Positions 32,554 through 39,707 of a DNA stretch of 64,000 nt are shown here, piece after piece. The stretch comes from Streptomyces luteolus (lineage in GTDB: Bacteria; Actinomycetota; Actinomycetes; Streptomycetales; Streptomycetaceae), in the NCBI RefSeq assembly GCF_029968015.1, contig NZ_JASCIS010000003.1:62001-126000 (forward strand), read 5' to 3'. Each line of letters begins with the position of its first letter. Position 1 is the first letter of the stretch. The notes below the pieces were generated by a model, which saw only the letters and a list, made by a program, of their open reading frames with translations, searched no databases and was not told where the DNA came from. Position numbers and translations under genes: made by a program.

Positions 32554-33765
32554 TCACGTACCGCAGTTGCCCGTGGTCGGCTGGTCCGCGAAGCGCTGGC
32601 CCAGCCACTCCAGGGCCGGGCCGTTGCCCTGGATCGCCGTGCCCACATGGGACTGGCCCGGGAACGTCTTCCATTCGACGGCGTGCCCCTGCCCGCACCA
32701 GTCGGCCCGCAGCTTCTGCCCGACCGCGTACGGAATCGTCTCGTCCGCGTCCCCGTGGTAGAGGAACACCGGCGCCGACGGCCGTACCGTGCCGATGAGT
32801 TGCTCGGCGATGGCCTGCTGCCACTCCGGGCGCTCCAGCGGGTTGGACGTCGTCACGTCCTCGATGGTCTTGCCCCGGCCCGCCTCCAGGACCGTGCCGA
32901 CGCATTCGTTGCGGACGACGTCGGCGAGCTTGCGGCCCTCCTCGTTCAGGTACGCGTCCAGGTCAAGGGACGGCTTCGCCGCGTTCTGGCCCACGGCGGA
33001 CATGAGCAGGTAGCCCGCGCTGTCGCCGCCCTCCAACGACTCGGCGACCTTCGCGAGGTCGGCCGGAACACCGCCGCTCGCGGTGCCCTTGACCTTCAGT
33101 TCGGGTGCGTACGTCGCGGCCATCTCGGCGGCCTTGGCGCTGGCGCCGCCGCCCTGCGAGTAGCCCATGATGCCGACGGGAGCGTCCGCGCTGACGCCCG
33201 ACTCGGCCGCTTCCGGGTGCCGTTGGGCCGCGCGGGCCGCGTCCAGGACGGCGCTGCCCTGGGCGGCGGCGACCATGTAGGTGTGGTCGCCGGGGGTGCC
33301 GAGGCCCTCGTAGTCGGTGACGACGACGGCGTAGCCGCGTACGAGAGCGGCGTTGACCAGGGGTGCCTCGGCCGTGGTGCCGCCGGGGAAGCCCGCGGAG
33401 GGGGCGCACTTGTCGCCGATGCCGACCGTACCGACGGCATAGGTGATCAGAGGGCGGGGTGTGGTCCTGCCGTCGTCGGGGACGATCACCGTGCCGGAGA
33501 CGGCGTTGGGCTTGCCGTCGGCGGAGGTCGAGCTGTAGGTGATCTTCCAGGCCTTGGTGGGGGTGGGCACGCCCGGGGTGTACTGGAAGGAGGACGGCTC
33601 CGAGGTGAGGATCTCGCCCGGGGCGGACTTCCGGTCGACCGGGCCAGGGGTGGCGTCGGGTGCCTGGGGGGTGCTCTGCGCGGCGGCGGACCCGGGGATT
33701 CCGAGTACCGCCACGGCGAGGACGGCACCTGCGGCCAGTGGTCGCCTGCGTAACGCTGACGTCAT
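32554..33765 (-). CDS. Secreted lipase/esterase (fungal-type LIP family, alpha/beta hydrolase)
   Basis: 403 residues from ATG (complement of 33763-33765). Signal peptide MTSALRRRPLAAGAVLAVAVLGIPGSAAAQ. Family features: KITYSSTSADGKPNAVSGTV, the oxyanion region YAVGTVGIGDKCAPS, nucleophile elbow GIMGYSQGGGAS (Ser near residue 192), acid VFLYHGDADETIPY and catalytic His in FPGQSHVGTAIQG. It hydrolyses lipid esters outside the cell. A perfect 16-bp palindrome lies 47-62 bp upstream of the start, the likely repressor site. Confidence 0.88.
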   Translation of the reverse strand: MTSALRRRPLAAGAVLAVAVLGIPGSAAAQSTPQAPDATPGPVDRKSAPGEILTSEPSSFQYTPGVPTPTKAWKITYSSTSADGKPNAVSGTVIVPDDGRTTPRPLITYAVGTVGIGDKCAPSAGFPGGTTAEAPLVNAALVRGYAVVVTDYEGLGTPGDHTYMVAAAQGSAVLDAARAAQRHPEAAESGVSADAPVGIMGYSQGGGASAKAAEMAATYAPELKVKGTASGGVPADLAKVAESLEGGDSAGYLLMSAVGQNAAKPSLDLDAYLNEEGRKLADVVRNECVGTVLEAGRGKTIEDVTTSNPLERPEWQQAIAEQLIGTVRPSAPVFLYHGDADETIPYAVGQKLRADWCGQGHAVEWKTFPGQSHVGTAIQGNGPALEWLGQRFADQPTTGNCGT

Positions 33766-33811
33766 GCGGCTCTCCCAACTCTCCTGTGGGAATGGGGGGT
33801 TGGCAGCACCG

Positions 33812-33827
33812 TACTGACGCGTCAGTA
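33812..33827. promoter_or_regulatory. Perfect 16-bp palindrome upstream of the secreted lipase
   Basis: TACTGACGCGTCAGTA is fully self-complementary and lies 47 bp before the lipase ATG, typical of a TetR-type operator. No regulator gene is adjacent; the nearest upstream sequence is the C45 remnant. Confidence 0.6.
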
Positions 33828-33872
33828 ATAGAGCCAGAGGCGTGCAGCGGCCGCTTCGGTCGCCCCGTACGG

Positions 33873-34377
33873 CTACGCGGTGAGCCTGCGCCACGGACGC
33901 GTGCCGGTGTCGACGGGGGTGCCGTCGAGGACGCGGGCCGTACGCGCCGCGGGTTCGAGGATGACCGTGGCGAGGGTGGCCCAGCGTTCGCCCTGGGGCA
34001 GGGACATGTCCGGGACGCAGGTCAGCGGCGCCTCGCCCGCACCGGACCGGAGGAGGGCGACGAGCTCGTCTGGGCCGGTCGGTGTGTTCAGGGTCAGGCG
34101 GTACCGGATCAGGTCGTGACGCCGCCCGGAGTCGGGCTGGTAGAGCCAGGTCTTCTCCTGGGCCGCGGGGGTCGGGGTGAGGAAGTGGTTGGTGCGGACG
34201 AGGGTGCCGCGCTCGGGGTCCACGGGGAAGACGCCGTCGGGGCTGAGGTCGAGGAGGACCGCCTCGGCCGGGTCGAAGAGGGCGAAGGAGCCGGAGGACT
34301 TCAGCGGGGCGCTGCGGATGATCTCCAGCGCCCTGCCGGGCCCGCTCGGCGGCCGTGGTGGCGTACCGGTCGATGAA
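33873..34377 (-). pseudogene. C45-type acyltransferase/peptidase, C-terminal fragment
   Basis: The last 150 or so residues read as the C-terminal half of a C45 (penicillin acyltransferase-like) protein: ALEIIRSAPLKSSGSFALFD, VFPVDPERGTLVRTNHFLTP, LTCVPDMSLPQGERWATLAT and VILEPAARTARVLDGTPVDTG. Further upstream, QFIDRYATTAAERARQ continues it in another frame, so there is a frameshift near 34340. The N-terminal catalytic cysteine half is gone. It ends at a junction with the SMI1 fragment. Confidence 0.62.
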
Positions 34378-34548
34378 CTGACCCTGGGAACCCTGGTGTT
34401 GTGCGAACAGGGCTGCGGGATCTTCGACCGGCTGGTGGTCGCGGGGCCGCGTGCGGGTGAGGTGTGGCGGATCGATCCGGACTGGGGTGGCTTCGTCCCC
34501 CTGGCCGCCGGGTTTCGCGCCTGGTACGGGGCGTGGTTGGCGCCCTGA
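34378..34548 (+). pseudogene. SMI1/KNR4-family protein, C-terminal fragment
   Basis: GTLVLCEQGCGIFDRLVVAG, PRAGEVWRIDPDWGGFVPLA and FRAWYGAWLAP form the C-terminal third of a SMI1/KNR4 (SUKH) protein. The preceding part of the frame is only the antisense of the C45 fragment, so the N-terminus is missing. The intact family includes toxin-immunity proteins. Confidence 0.62.
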
Positions 34549-34563
34549 CGGCGGGGGCTTCCC

Positions 34564-35808
34564 TCAGGGCGTCGCCGTCCGGCCGGTGGCCGTCGGCGGG
34601 GTCGTGCGCAGGAGGTGCATGCGGTGCTCGACGGCGTCCCTCGCTTCGGCTCTGCGGCCGGGTACGTGACGGCGCAACGCGACCAGGAGAGCGCCGAGTT
34701 CACGGGCGCGCGGCGGGTCGGTGACCTGCTGCCACTGGTGGTGGGCGCGGTCGACGGCGGCCTCGACCACGGACGCGTCCGGTGCCTCCCCGCGGGCGAG
34801 GCGGGCATCGGCCGCGGCCATCCAGAGTTCGCAGCTGCGAGCCGCGTCGCCGTCGAGGCGGGCCAGCTCGGCGCGGACCTCCAGCCAGTGCACCGCCTGA
34901 GCGGAACCCGCGCCGTGTTCGCGCAGCGCGCGCCCCTCCCCCAGCGCGGCGAGCCCCGCGGCCTCGCTGTGCCGCCCGGCGTGGGCGGCGGCCAGGATGG
35001 CCGGCAGCGGGTCCTCGCCACCAGTCGCCGATGCCGGTGGTACGGGGGCGGGTCGGGCCGGGGCGGGTGGCGCCGGTGGCGCGGGGGCCGGTGTGCCGCC
35101 GTCGACAGCGAGGAGGAGGGAGTCGGTGAAGTCACCCTGGGCCACGATCTGTTCGTGGAGTTGACCGAGGGGCGCGCGGCTGCCGCTGCGCCAGAGGGCC
35201 GCGAGGGCTTTCAGGTACGTGGGCTGCGCGAGGCGGCGCTTCGGTGGTGGCGGCGCGATCCGGCCGAACAGCCGAGTGCCGTGCAGGTGGATGCCGTACG
35301 GATGGATGCCGTACGGGTGGATGCCGTACGGGTGGGCGTCGTACGGCTGGGCGTCGGTGGGGAGTTGCTGCCAGGCCTCGGCGGTCATGACCAGGTCGAG
35401 GACGACCGTGGTGGTGCCGGGGCGGCGCACCGCGAGTTCCGTCTCCAGCCAGTGCCAAGGCAGGGCGGTGTAGCGCAGCGTGGCCGGGGTGGTGCGGGCG
35501 AGTGCCAGGTGGAGGCGGTGCTGTTTGCCGTCGAGGTGGAGCTGCCCCGCGATCAGGACGGTGAGCGGGCCGGGCGTCGCGGCGGCGCTGCGGATGCGGG
35601 TGAGGACGGTCTGCGGGTCTGCCGGATCGGCGAGTTCGACGACGGTCGCGCTCCGGGTGCCGGTGAGCGTGCTGGGCGGGACTGCGGCGAGGGCGGGCAG
35701 GACACCCGCCGCGTCGACGAGCGCGCCCTTCCCGACGGGCGCCGCCGCGAGCAGCAGCGCGGTGCCCGGTGCGGTGTCCGGTGCGGTGTCCTCCCCTGCG
35801 ATCGCCAC
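34564..35808 (-). CDS. Unrecognised protein: possible inactive caspase-like domain plus TPR-like helices
   Basis: 414 residues from GTG (complement of 35806-35808); the start is uncertain because the frame is open to 36123. Residues 10-165 alternate strands and helices (ALLLAAAPVGKGALVDAAGV, TVLIAGQLHLDGKQHRLHLA, TTTVVLDLVMTAEAWQQL) in a way that recalls a caspase/CHAT fold without the catalytic His and Cys. An HPYGI repeat follows, then a helical C-terminus with TPR-like spacing (AILAAAHAGRHSEAAGLAAL, AVHWLEVRAELARLDGDAAR). Fold ideas are inference. It may form an operon with the small gene upstream. Confidence 0.5.
   Translation of the reverse strand: MAIAGEDTAPDTAPGTALLLAAAPVGKGALVDAAGVLPALAAVPPSTLTGTRSATVVELADPADPQTVLTRIRSAAATPGPLTVLIAGQLHLDGKQHRLHLALARTTPATLRYTALPWHWLETELAVRRPGTTTVVLDLVMTAEAWQQLPTDAQPYDAHPYGIHPYGIHPYGIHLHGTRLFGRIAPPPPKRRLAQPTYLKALAALWRSGSRAPLGQLHEQIVAQGDFTDSLLLAVDGGTPAPAPPAPPAPARPAPVPPASATGGEDPLPAILAAAHAGRHSEAAGLAALGEGRALREHGAGSAQAVHWLEVRAELARLDGDAARSCELWMAAADARLARGEAPDASVVEAAVDRAHHQWQQVTDPPRARELGALLVALRRHVPGRRAEARDAVEHRMHLLRTTPPTATGRTATP
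35287..35346 (-). repeat. 15-bp tandem repeat inside the unassigned TPR-like gene (4 copies)
   Basis: GTGGATGCCGTACGG repeats four times with few changes; on the minus strand it encodes His-Pro-Tyr-Gly-Ile units. Confidence 0.93.
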
Positions 35809-35893
35809 ATCAGCACCGTATCCCGTATTTCCGGTGCTAATGCCGGGATTTGGGAGTCTTCCCGAATCAACCTTCCGCACCGCGACCGCACCC

Positions 35894-36190
35894 TCAGTCC
35901 ACCGCGACGTCGACATACAACGTGCCGGTCCACTCCACCTCGTCGTAGTGCGTGACATCCGGACCCGGCTCGGTGGACGGGCGGTCGGTGAGGTCGAGGG
36001 AGATCGCGGTGGGGGTGTCCGTGCTGCGGTCGAGGTAGTCGGCCATGGCGCGGAGGACGACGCTCGCGTCCTCGTGGGCGAACTCGACCCAGAGGCGCGA
36101 TCCCATACGGGCACCCAGGCCACCGGCCGTGTGACGGTCGAGTGCGGCGGCGGCCGCCTGGGTCATGGACTGCGGTACGTCGGTCATCAT
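35894..36190 (-). CDS. Small protein of unknown function
   Basis: About 98 residues from one of two adjacent ATGs (complement of 36188-36190 or 36185-36187). Segments: MTQAAAAALDRHTAGGLGAR, WVEFAHEDASVVLRAMADYL and YDEVEWTGTLYVDVAVD. No family recognised. It lies 85 bp upstream of the TPR-like gene on the same strand, so the two are probably one unit; relatedness in function is a guess. Codon bias supports it as coding. Confidence 0.5.
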   Translation of the reverse strand: MMTDVPQSMTQAAAAALDRHTAGGLGARMGSRLWVEFAHEDASVVLRAMADYLDRSTDTPTAISLDLTDRPSTEPGPDVTHYDEVEWTGTLYVDVAVD

Positions 36191-36254
36191 GCCGTCACGC
36201 TGTCCAGGTACGTCACCCTTTATCCGCACCCTCACCGATTCGGAGGAGGGTCGG

Positions 36255-36338
36255 TCACCGCCGCCCGTCGAGGAACGTGCCGACCGACCGCAGCCCGGTA
36301 CGCAGCGTCTCGGTGTCGTCGGCGAAGCCGATCCGCAC
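36255..36338 (-). pseudogene. PLP-dependent aminotransferase, C-terminal stump
   Basis: Only VRIGFADDTETLRTGLRSVG and TFLDGRR before a stop (complement of 36255-36257). This is how class I/II aminotransferases of this size end. All upstream coding sequence is missing, and the stump abuts a cupin fragment on the other strand. Confidence 0.5.
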
Positions 36339-36339
36339 G

Positions 36340-36478
36340 GCTCACGCTGGTGCTGCCGACGGGGCCGCAGGTCGTCGCGGCGGGGCAGAACGCGGTGATC
36401 CGCAGCGATCAGGAGTACGCGTACCGCAACGAGGGCGCCGGACCGGTCGTATGTATGCGGGTGGTCACCGGCGCCTGA
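36340..36478 (+). pseudogene. Cupin-domain regulator, C-terminal stump
   Basis: LTLVLPTGPQVVAAGQNAVI and RSDQEYAYRNEGAGPVVCMR, then VVTGA and a stop. It matches the last cupin strands of XRE-cupin regulators (the pattern in which H-x-Y-x-N is followed by the final strand). The DNA-binding part is absent. Divergent aminotransferase/XRE-cupin pairs are common in Streptomyces, so this and the stump at 36255 were probably one such pair. Confidence 0.5.
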
Positions 36479-36568
36479 GCGGCCGACGGCGGGGGCCGTG
36501 TGGATCGGGCGCGGCCACCCGGGGTCCGCCCCAGGTGGCCGTCAGTGAGGCGGTCCTGCGCGGGTGGT

Positions 36569-36643
36569 CACACCCTGGGCGGTCACACCCTGGGCGGTCA
36601 CACCCTGGGCGGTCACACCCTGGGCGGTCGCACCCTGGGCGGT
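36569..36643 (+). repeat. 15-bp tandem repeat directly after the DUF4242 gene (5 copies)
   Basis: CACACCCTGGGCGGT repeats five times (one base changed in the fifth copy) and touches the stop codon of the DUF4242 gene at 36643-36645. Confidence 0.95.
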
Positions 36644-36891
36644 CACACGCTGAACGGGACCGGGTGGATCTCGTCGGCCTTGTGCCCGGCGCGTTCGTGC
36701 ACGCGCTGGACCGCGTCGGCCGAGGGGCCCTCGGAAAGGCAGTAGACCGTACCGGAGTTGGGGTCGGCCCAGGCCCTCTCGAAGTGGACGCCCTCTTCCT
36801 TCTCGATGGCCAGATCGGCCTTGTGGGCCTTTCTCAGCTGGTCTTCCGTCACGCCCTGCATCCCGTGGTGGACGTCCATGAACTGCGTCAT
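36643..36891 (-). CDS. DUF4242 protein, SCO4226-like nickel-binding type
   Basis: 82 residues: MTQFMDVHHGMQGVTEDQLR, ADLAIEKEEGVHFERAWADP, TVYCLSEGPSADAVQRVHER and AGHKADEIHPVPFSV. The length and sequence follow the SCO4226 family, ferredoxin-like dimers reported to bind nickel. Several histidines (DVHHG, VHFERAW, VHERAGH) could be ligands. Its physiological role is unknown. Monocistronic; a 15-bp repeat array starts at its stop codon. Confidence 0.85.
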   Translation of the reverse strand: MTQFMDVHHGMQGVTEDQLRKAHKADLAIEKEEGVHFERAWADPNSGTVYCLSEGPSADAVQRVHERAGHKADEIHPVPFSV

Positions 36892-37294
36892 GGATCAGCA
36901 CCTCCCTTCGGCGTCCGCGTCCCGGCACCGGTCGCGCCGGTCCGCCTGGCGCCGTCCCTTCCATCGTCCTCCCCCGCACGGGCACCCGCTACGTCGCGGT
37001 CGGCTCCCGCGATGGGCGCACGTCGATGACGACCGCCGTGCCCGCGGTGCTGTTGTCCTCGTGCCTTCGGGTACGAGTGTGAGGTCGGCCCGTACGACCC
37101 CGTGGACCGACTCGTCCGCCCGCCAACGGCACCACGCGGCACCACGCAGCGCTGCGCAGCAGACTCAGGTGACCGGCGGCGGTGGCGAGCTCCTGCCAGA
37201 ACGACGACGGCGGAGGCGGTGCTCCGCCCAGCTCCTGGAGGCGCCTTGCAGGATCTCGATCACGTCCACGGGCCGGGCGTCGCCGAGGGCCGCG
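36892..37294. other. 403-bp gap holding a possible decayed minus-strand coding remnant
   Basis: No intact gene. On the minus strand, ADESVHGVVRADLTLVPEGT in one frame and STAGTAVVIDVRPSREPTAT before a stop (complement of 36989-36991) in another frame look like a frameshifted C-terminus of an unidentified protein. Another short open piece, ALGDARPVDVIEILQGASRS, lies at about 37250-37290. Neither can be named. Confidence 0.35.
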
Positions 37295-37915
37295 CTACTT
37301 CTCCGCCACCACCGGCGCGATCATGTGCCGCAGATGCTCGTCGTCGAGTTCGCCGATCTTGCGGGCCGCGATCCTCCCGTCCTTGTCGATGACCACGGTC
37401 GACGGGATGCCCTGCGGCGAGACCGTGCCGGCGGGGAAGCGCCGCAGGAGCTCGCCCATCGGGTCGTAGAAGCTCGGGTACGGAACCTTGAACTCCTTCT
37501 CGAACTGCCGGGCCGAACTCCGGTTGGGGTCACGGGTGTTGATGCCGAGGAACTCGACCCCCTCGGCCTCCGTCTCGGCCGCGACCTCGACGAGGTGCTC
37601 GGCCTCGGCCCGGCAGGGGCCGCACCACGAGCCCCAGAGGTTGAGGACGACGACCTTGCCGCGGAACTCGGCCGCGCCGAGGTCGAGTCGTTCTCCGTCC
37701 ACGGTCTCGCCCCGCAGTTCGGGCGCGGGGCGGCGCTCGCCGCGCGCGACGGTCGCGATGCCGCTGTCGCGCAGGACGAAGCCGTCGCCGCCCGTTCCGG
37801 TCCCGGCCGCCGCCGTGCCCGCCCCTCCTTCGCAGGCCGTCAGGGTGAGCGCGGCCAGGAGGGCGGTGGCGGAGGCGAGGGCACGGCGGGAGCCGCGTAC
37901 GGGGGTGCTGGGCAT
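37295..37915 (-). CDS. TlpA/ResA-like thioredoxin lipoprotein
   Basis: 206 residues from ATG (complement of 37913-37915). Lipoprotein signal with lipobox LTAC near residue 28, then a Gly/Thr linker. The thioredoxin domain of the TlpA/ResA group (VVVLNLWGSWCGPCRAEAEH) has an active CxxC near residues 103-106, cis-Pro in GIPSTVVIDKDGRI and insert FLGINTRDPNRSSARQFEKE. It acts outside the membrane as a thiol reductase, often for cytochrome c maturation. No ccs genes are adjacent. Confidence 0.88.
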   Translation of the reverse strand: MPSTPVRGSRRALASATALLAALTLTACEGGAGTAAAGTGTGGDGFVLRDSGIATVARGERRPAPELRGETVDGERLDLGAAEFRGKVVVLNLWGSWCGPCRAEAEHLVEVAAETEAEGVEFLGINTRDPNRSSARQFEKEFKVPYPSFYDPMGELLRRFPAGTVSPQGIPSTVVIDKDGRIAARKIGELDDEHLRHMIAPVVAEK

Positions 37916-37984
37916 GGCACGGAGTATCGCAGGGGCGGGCGCGGGCCTGGCCCCCACCCCGCCCCCGTACCCGCGTCGTGGGCG

Positions 37985-39652
37985 TCAGCGGGTGGACACG
38001 ACCTCCCCGCCCACCACCACCGTCTCCGCGACCGTCCCCGGGATCTGCTCCGCGGGCACCCGCAGGATGTCGCGGGAGAGGACCACGAAGTCGGCCGCCT
38101 TGCCGACGGTGAGTGAACCCCGTTCGTCCTCAAGGAAGTTGGCGTACGCGGAGCCCATGGTGTAGCCGTGCACGGCCGTCTCCACGTCCACCGTCTCCTC
38201 CGCCATCCACGGCTCGCCGCCGGTGAGCGGGCGCCGGGTGACCGCCGTGTAGATGCCGGTCATCGGGTCCATCTCCGCCACGTTCCAGTCGCTGGAGAAC
38301 GCGAGCCGCGCGCCCGCCTCGTACAGGCTGCGCATCGGCCAGGCCTTCCCCCACCGCTCGGGCCCGACGTTCTCCGCCCAGTCCTTGCCGGGGCCCGCCA
38401 CGTCCGGCGCGCAGTGCCGGGGCTGCATGCAGGCGACCACGCCGAGTTCCGCGAAGCGGGCGGTGTCGGCCGGGTCGAGGCATTCGACGTGCACGATCTG
38501 GTGGCGGGCGTCGCGGGGACCGTTGACCCGGCGGGCATGCTCGAACGCGTCGAGGGCGACGCGGATGCCCCGGTCGCCGGTGGCGTGCACGAAGCATTGG
38601 AAGCCGCGTGCGTCGAGCTTGGCGAGCAGATCGGCGAACTCCTCGGGCGGGTAGTAGGTGTCCCCGCGGTGGTGGCCGCAGCCCACGTACGGTTCGAGGA
38701 GTGCCGCGGTGCGCGGTTCCACCACGTCGTCGATGTAGAGCTTGAGCGGCCCGACCCGCAGCCGGTCGTCCGCGTGCCGCCGGGCCGCCGCGCCGAAGTC
38801 GTCCAGGTCGGCGTCGCTCGTGCCGCGCGGGTGGAACAGGGCGGCGACGAGGCGTGAGGCGAGGCGGCCCTCGCTGCGGGCGCGCTCGAAGAGGGCCAGG
38901 TCGTCGAGGGAGTTCTGCGGCTCGACCACCGTGGTGATGCCGTAGCCGATCGCGTCGTCCAGGGACTTGGCGAGGCGCCGGTACTGCCGCTCGGCGGAGG
39001 CCCACGGCACCCCGAGGTCCTGGAGTGCCCGGTGTCCGTCCCGGGACAGGCCCTTGATGGCGAAGTCCTTGACGAGTCCCGTGGGTTCGCCGGTCTCGGG
39101 GTCGGTGTGGGCGGTGCCGAAGGGCAGTTCCGTACGGTCGCGGCTGATGCCGAGGCGGCGCAGGGCGGCGGTGTTGAGCCAGGCGGTGTGGACGTCGTAG
39201 CTGAGGACGAAGGCAGGGGTGCCGCCGGTGACCGGGTCGAGGTCGGCGGCGGTGGGGAGCCTGCCGCCGCCGAGGGCCGCGTAGTCGAAGGCCTCGCCCT
39301 CGATCCACTCCGCGTCCGGGTGGTCCGCGCGCCAGGCCCGGATCCGCTCGTGCACCTCGGCGAGCGTGGCGGCCCCGGCGAGCTGGGCGCTGGCGTCGTC
39401 GGAGCCGAGGCGTACGTGGTTGTGGGCGTCGATGAAACCGGGCAGCACGAGCTTGCCGCCCGCGTCCAGAACCCGGGTGCCGGGCCCGGTCCACTCCGCC
39501 GCGTCCGCGTCCGCGTCGTCACCGAGCCAGACGATGCGCCCGTCGCGCACGGCCATGGCCTGCGCCTCGGGCAGATCGGGGTCGACGGTGTGGATACGGG
39601 CACCGCGCACGACGAGGTCGGCGGGGGTGGCGGCGGGGTCGTGCGGGGACAT
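37985..39652 (-). CDS. Amidohydrolase family protein (YtcJ-like)
   Basis: 555 residues. YtcJ/AepA-type metal amidohydrolase: ADLVVRGARIHTVDPDLPEA, GKLVLPGFIDAHNHVRLGSD (metal His pair), QCFVHATGDRGIRVALDAFE, RHQIVHVECLDPADTARFAE and LAFSSDWNVAEMDPMTGIYT. It hydrolyses C-N bonds of an unknown amide or cyclic amide. It lies 55 bp after the NCS1 permease in the same orientation. Together with the TetR upstream this looks like uptake and hydrolysis of a nucleobase- or hydantoin-like compound. Confidence 0.88.
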   Translation of the reverse strand: MSPHDPAATPADLVVRGARIHTVDPDLPEAQAMAVRDGRIVWLGDDADADAAEWTGPGTRVLDAGGKLVLPGFIDAHNHVRLGSDDASAQLAGAATLAEVHERIRAWRADHPDAEWIEGEAFDYAALGGGRLPTAADLDPVTGGTPAFVLSYDVHTAWLNTAALRRLGISRDRTELPFGTAHTDPETGEPTGLVKDFAIKGLSRDGHRALQDLGVPWASAERQYRRLAKSLDDAIGYGITTVVEPQNSLDDLALFERARSEGRLASRLVAALFHPRGTSDADLDDFGAAARRHADDRLRVGPLKLYIDDVVEPRTAALLEPYVGCGHHRGDTYYPPEEFADLLAKLDARGFQCFVHATGDRGIRVALDAFEHARRVNGPRDARHQIVHVECLDPADTARFAELGVVACMQPRHCAPDVAGPGKDWAENVGPERWGKAWPMRSLYEAGARLAFSSDWNVAEMDPMTGIYTAVTRRPLTGGEPWMAEETVDVETAVHGYTMGSAYANFLEDERGSLTVGKAADFVVLSRDILRVPAEQIPGTVAETVVVGGEVVSTR

Positions 39653-39707
39653 GTGCGGTCAACTCCAGCTGAGGTGAGGGGTGTTGGGGTACGGGAGGGA
39701 GTGAGGT

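Noticed and set aside
36569..36643. Short coding gene made of VTAQG repeats
   Set aside because: It is the translation of the 15-bp array; no independent start or homology.
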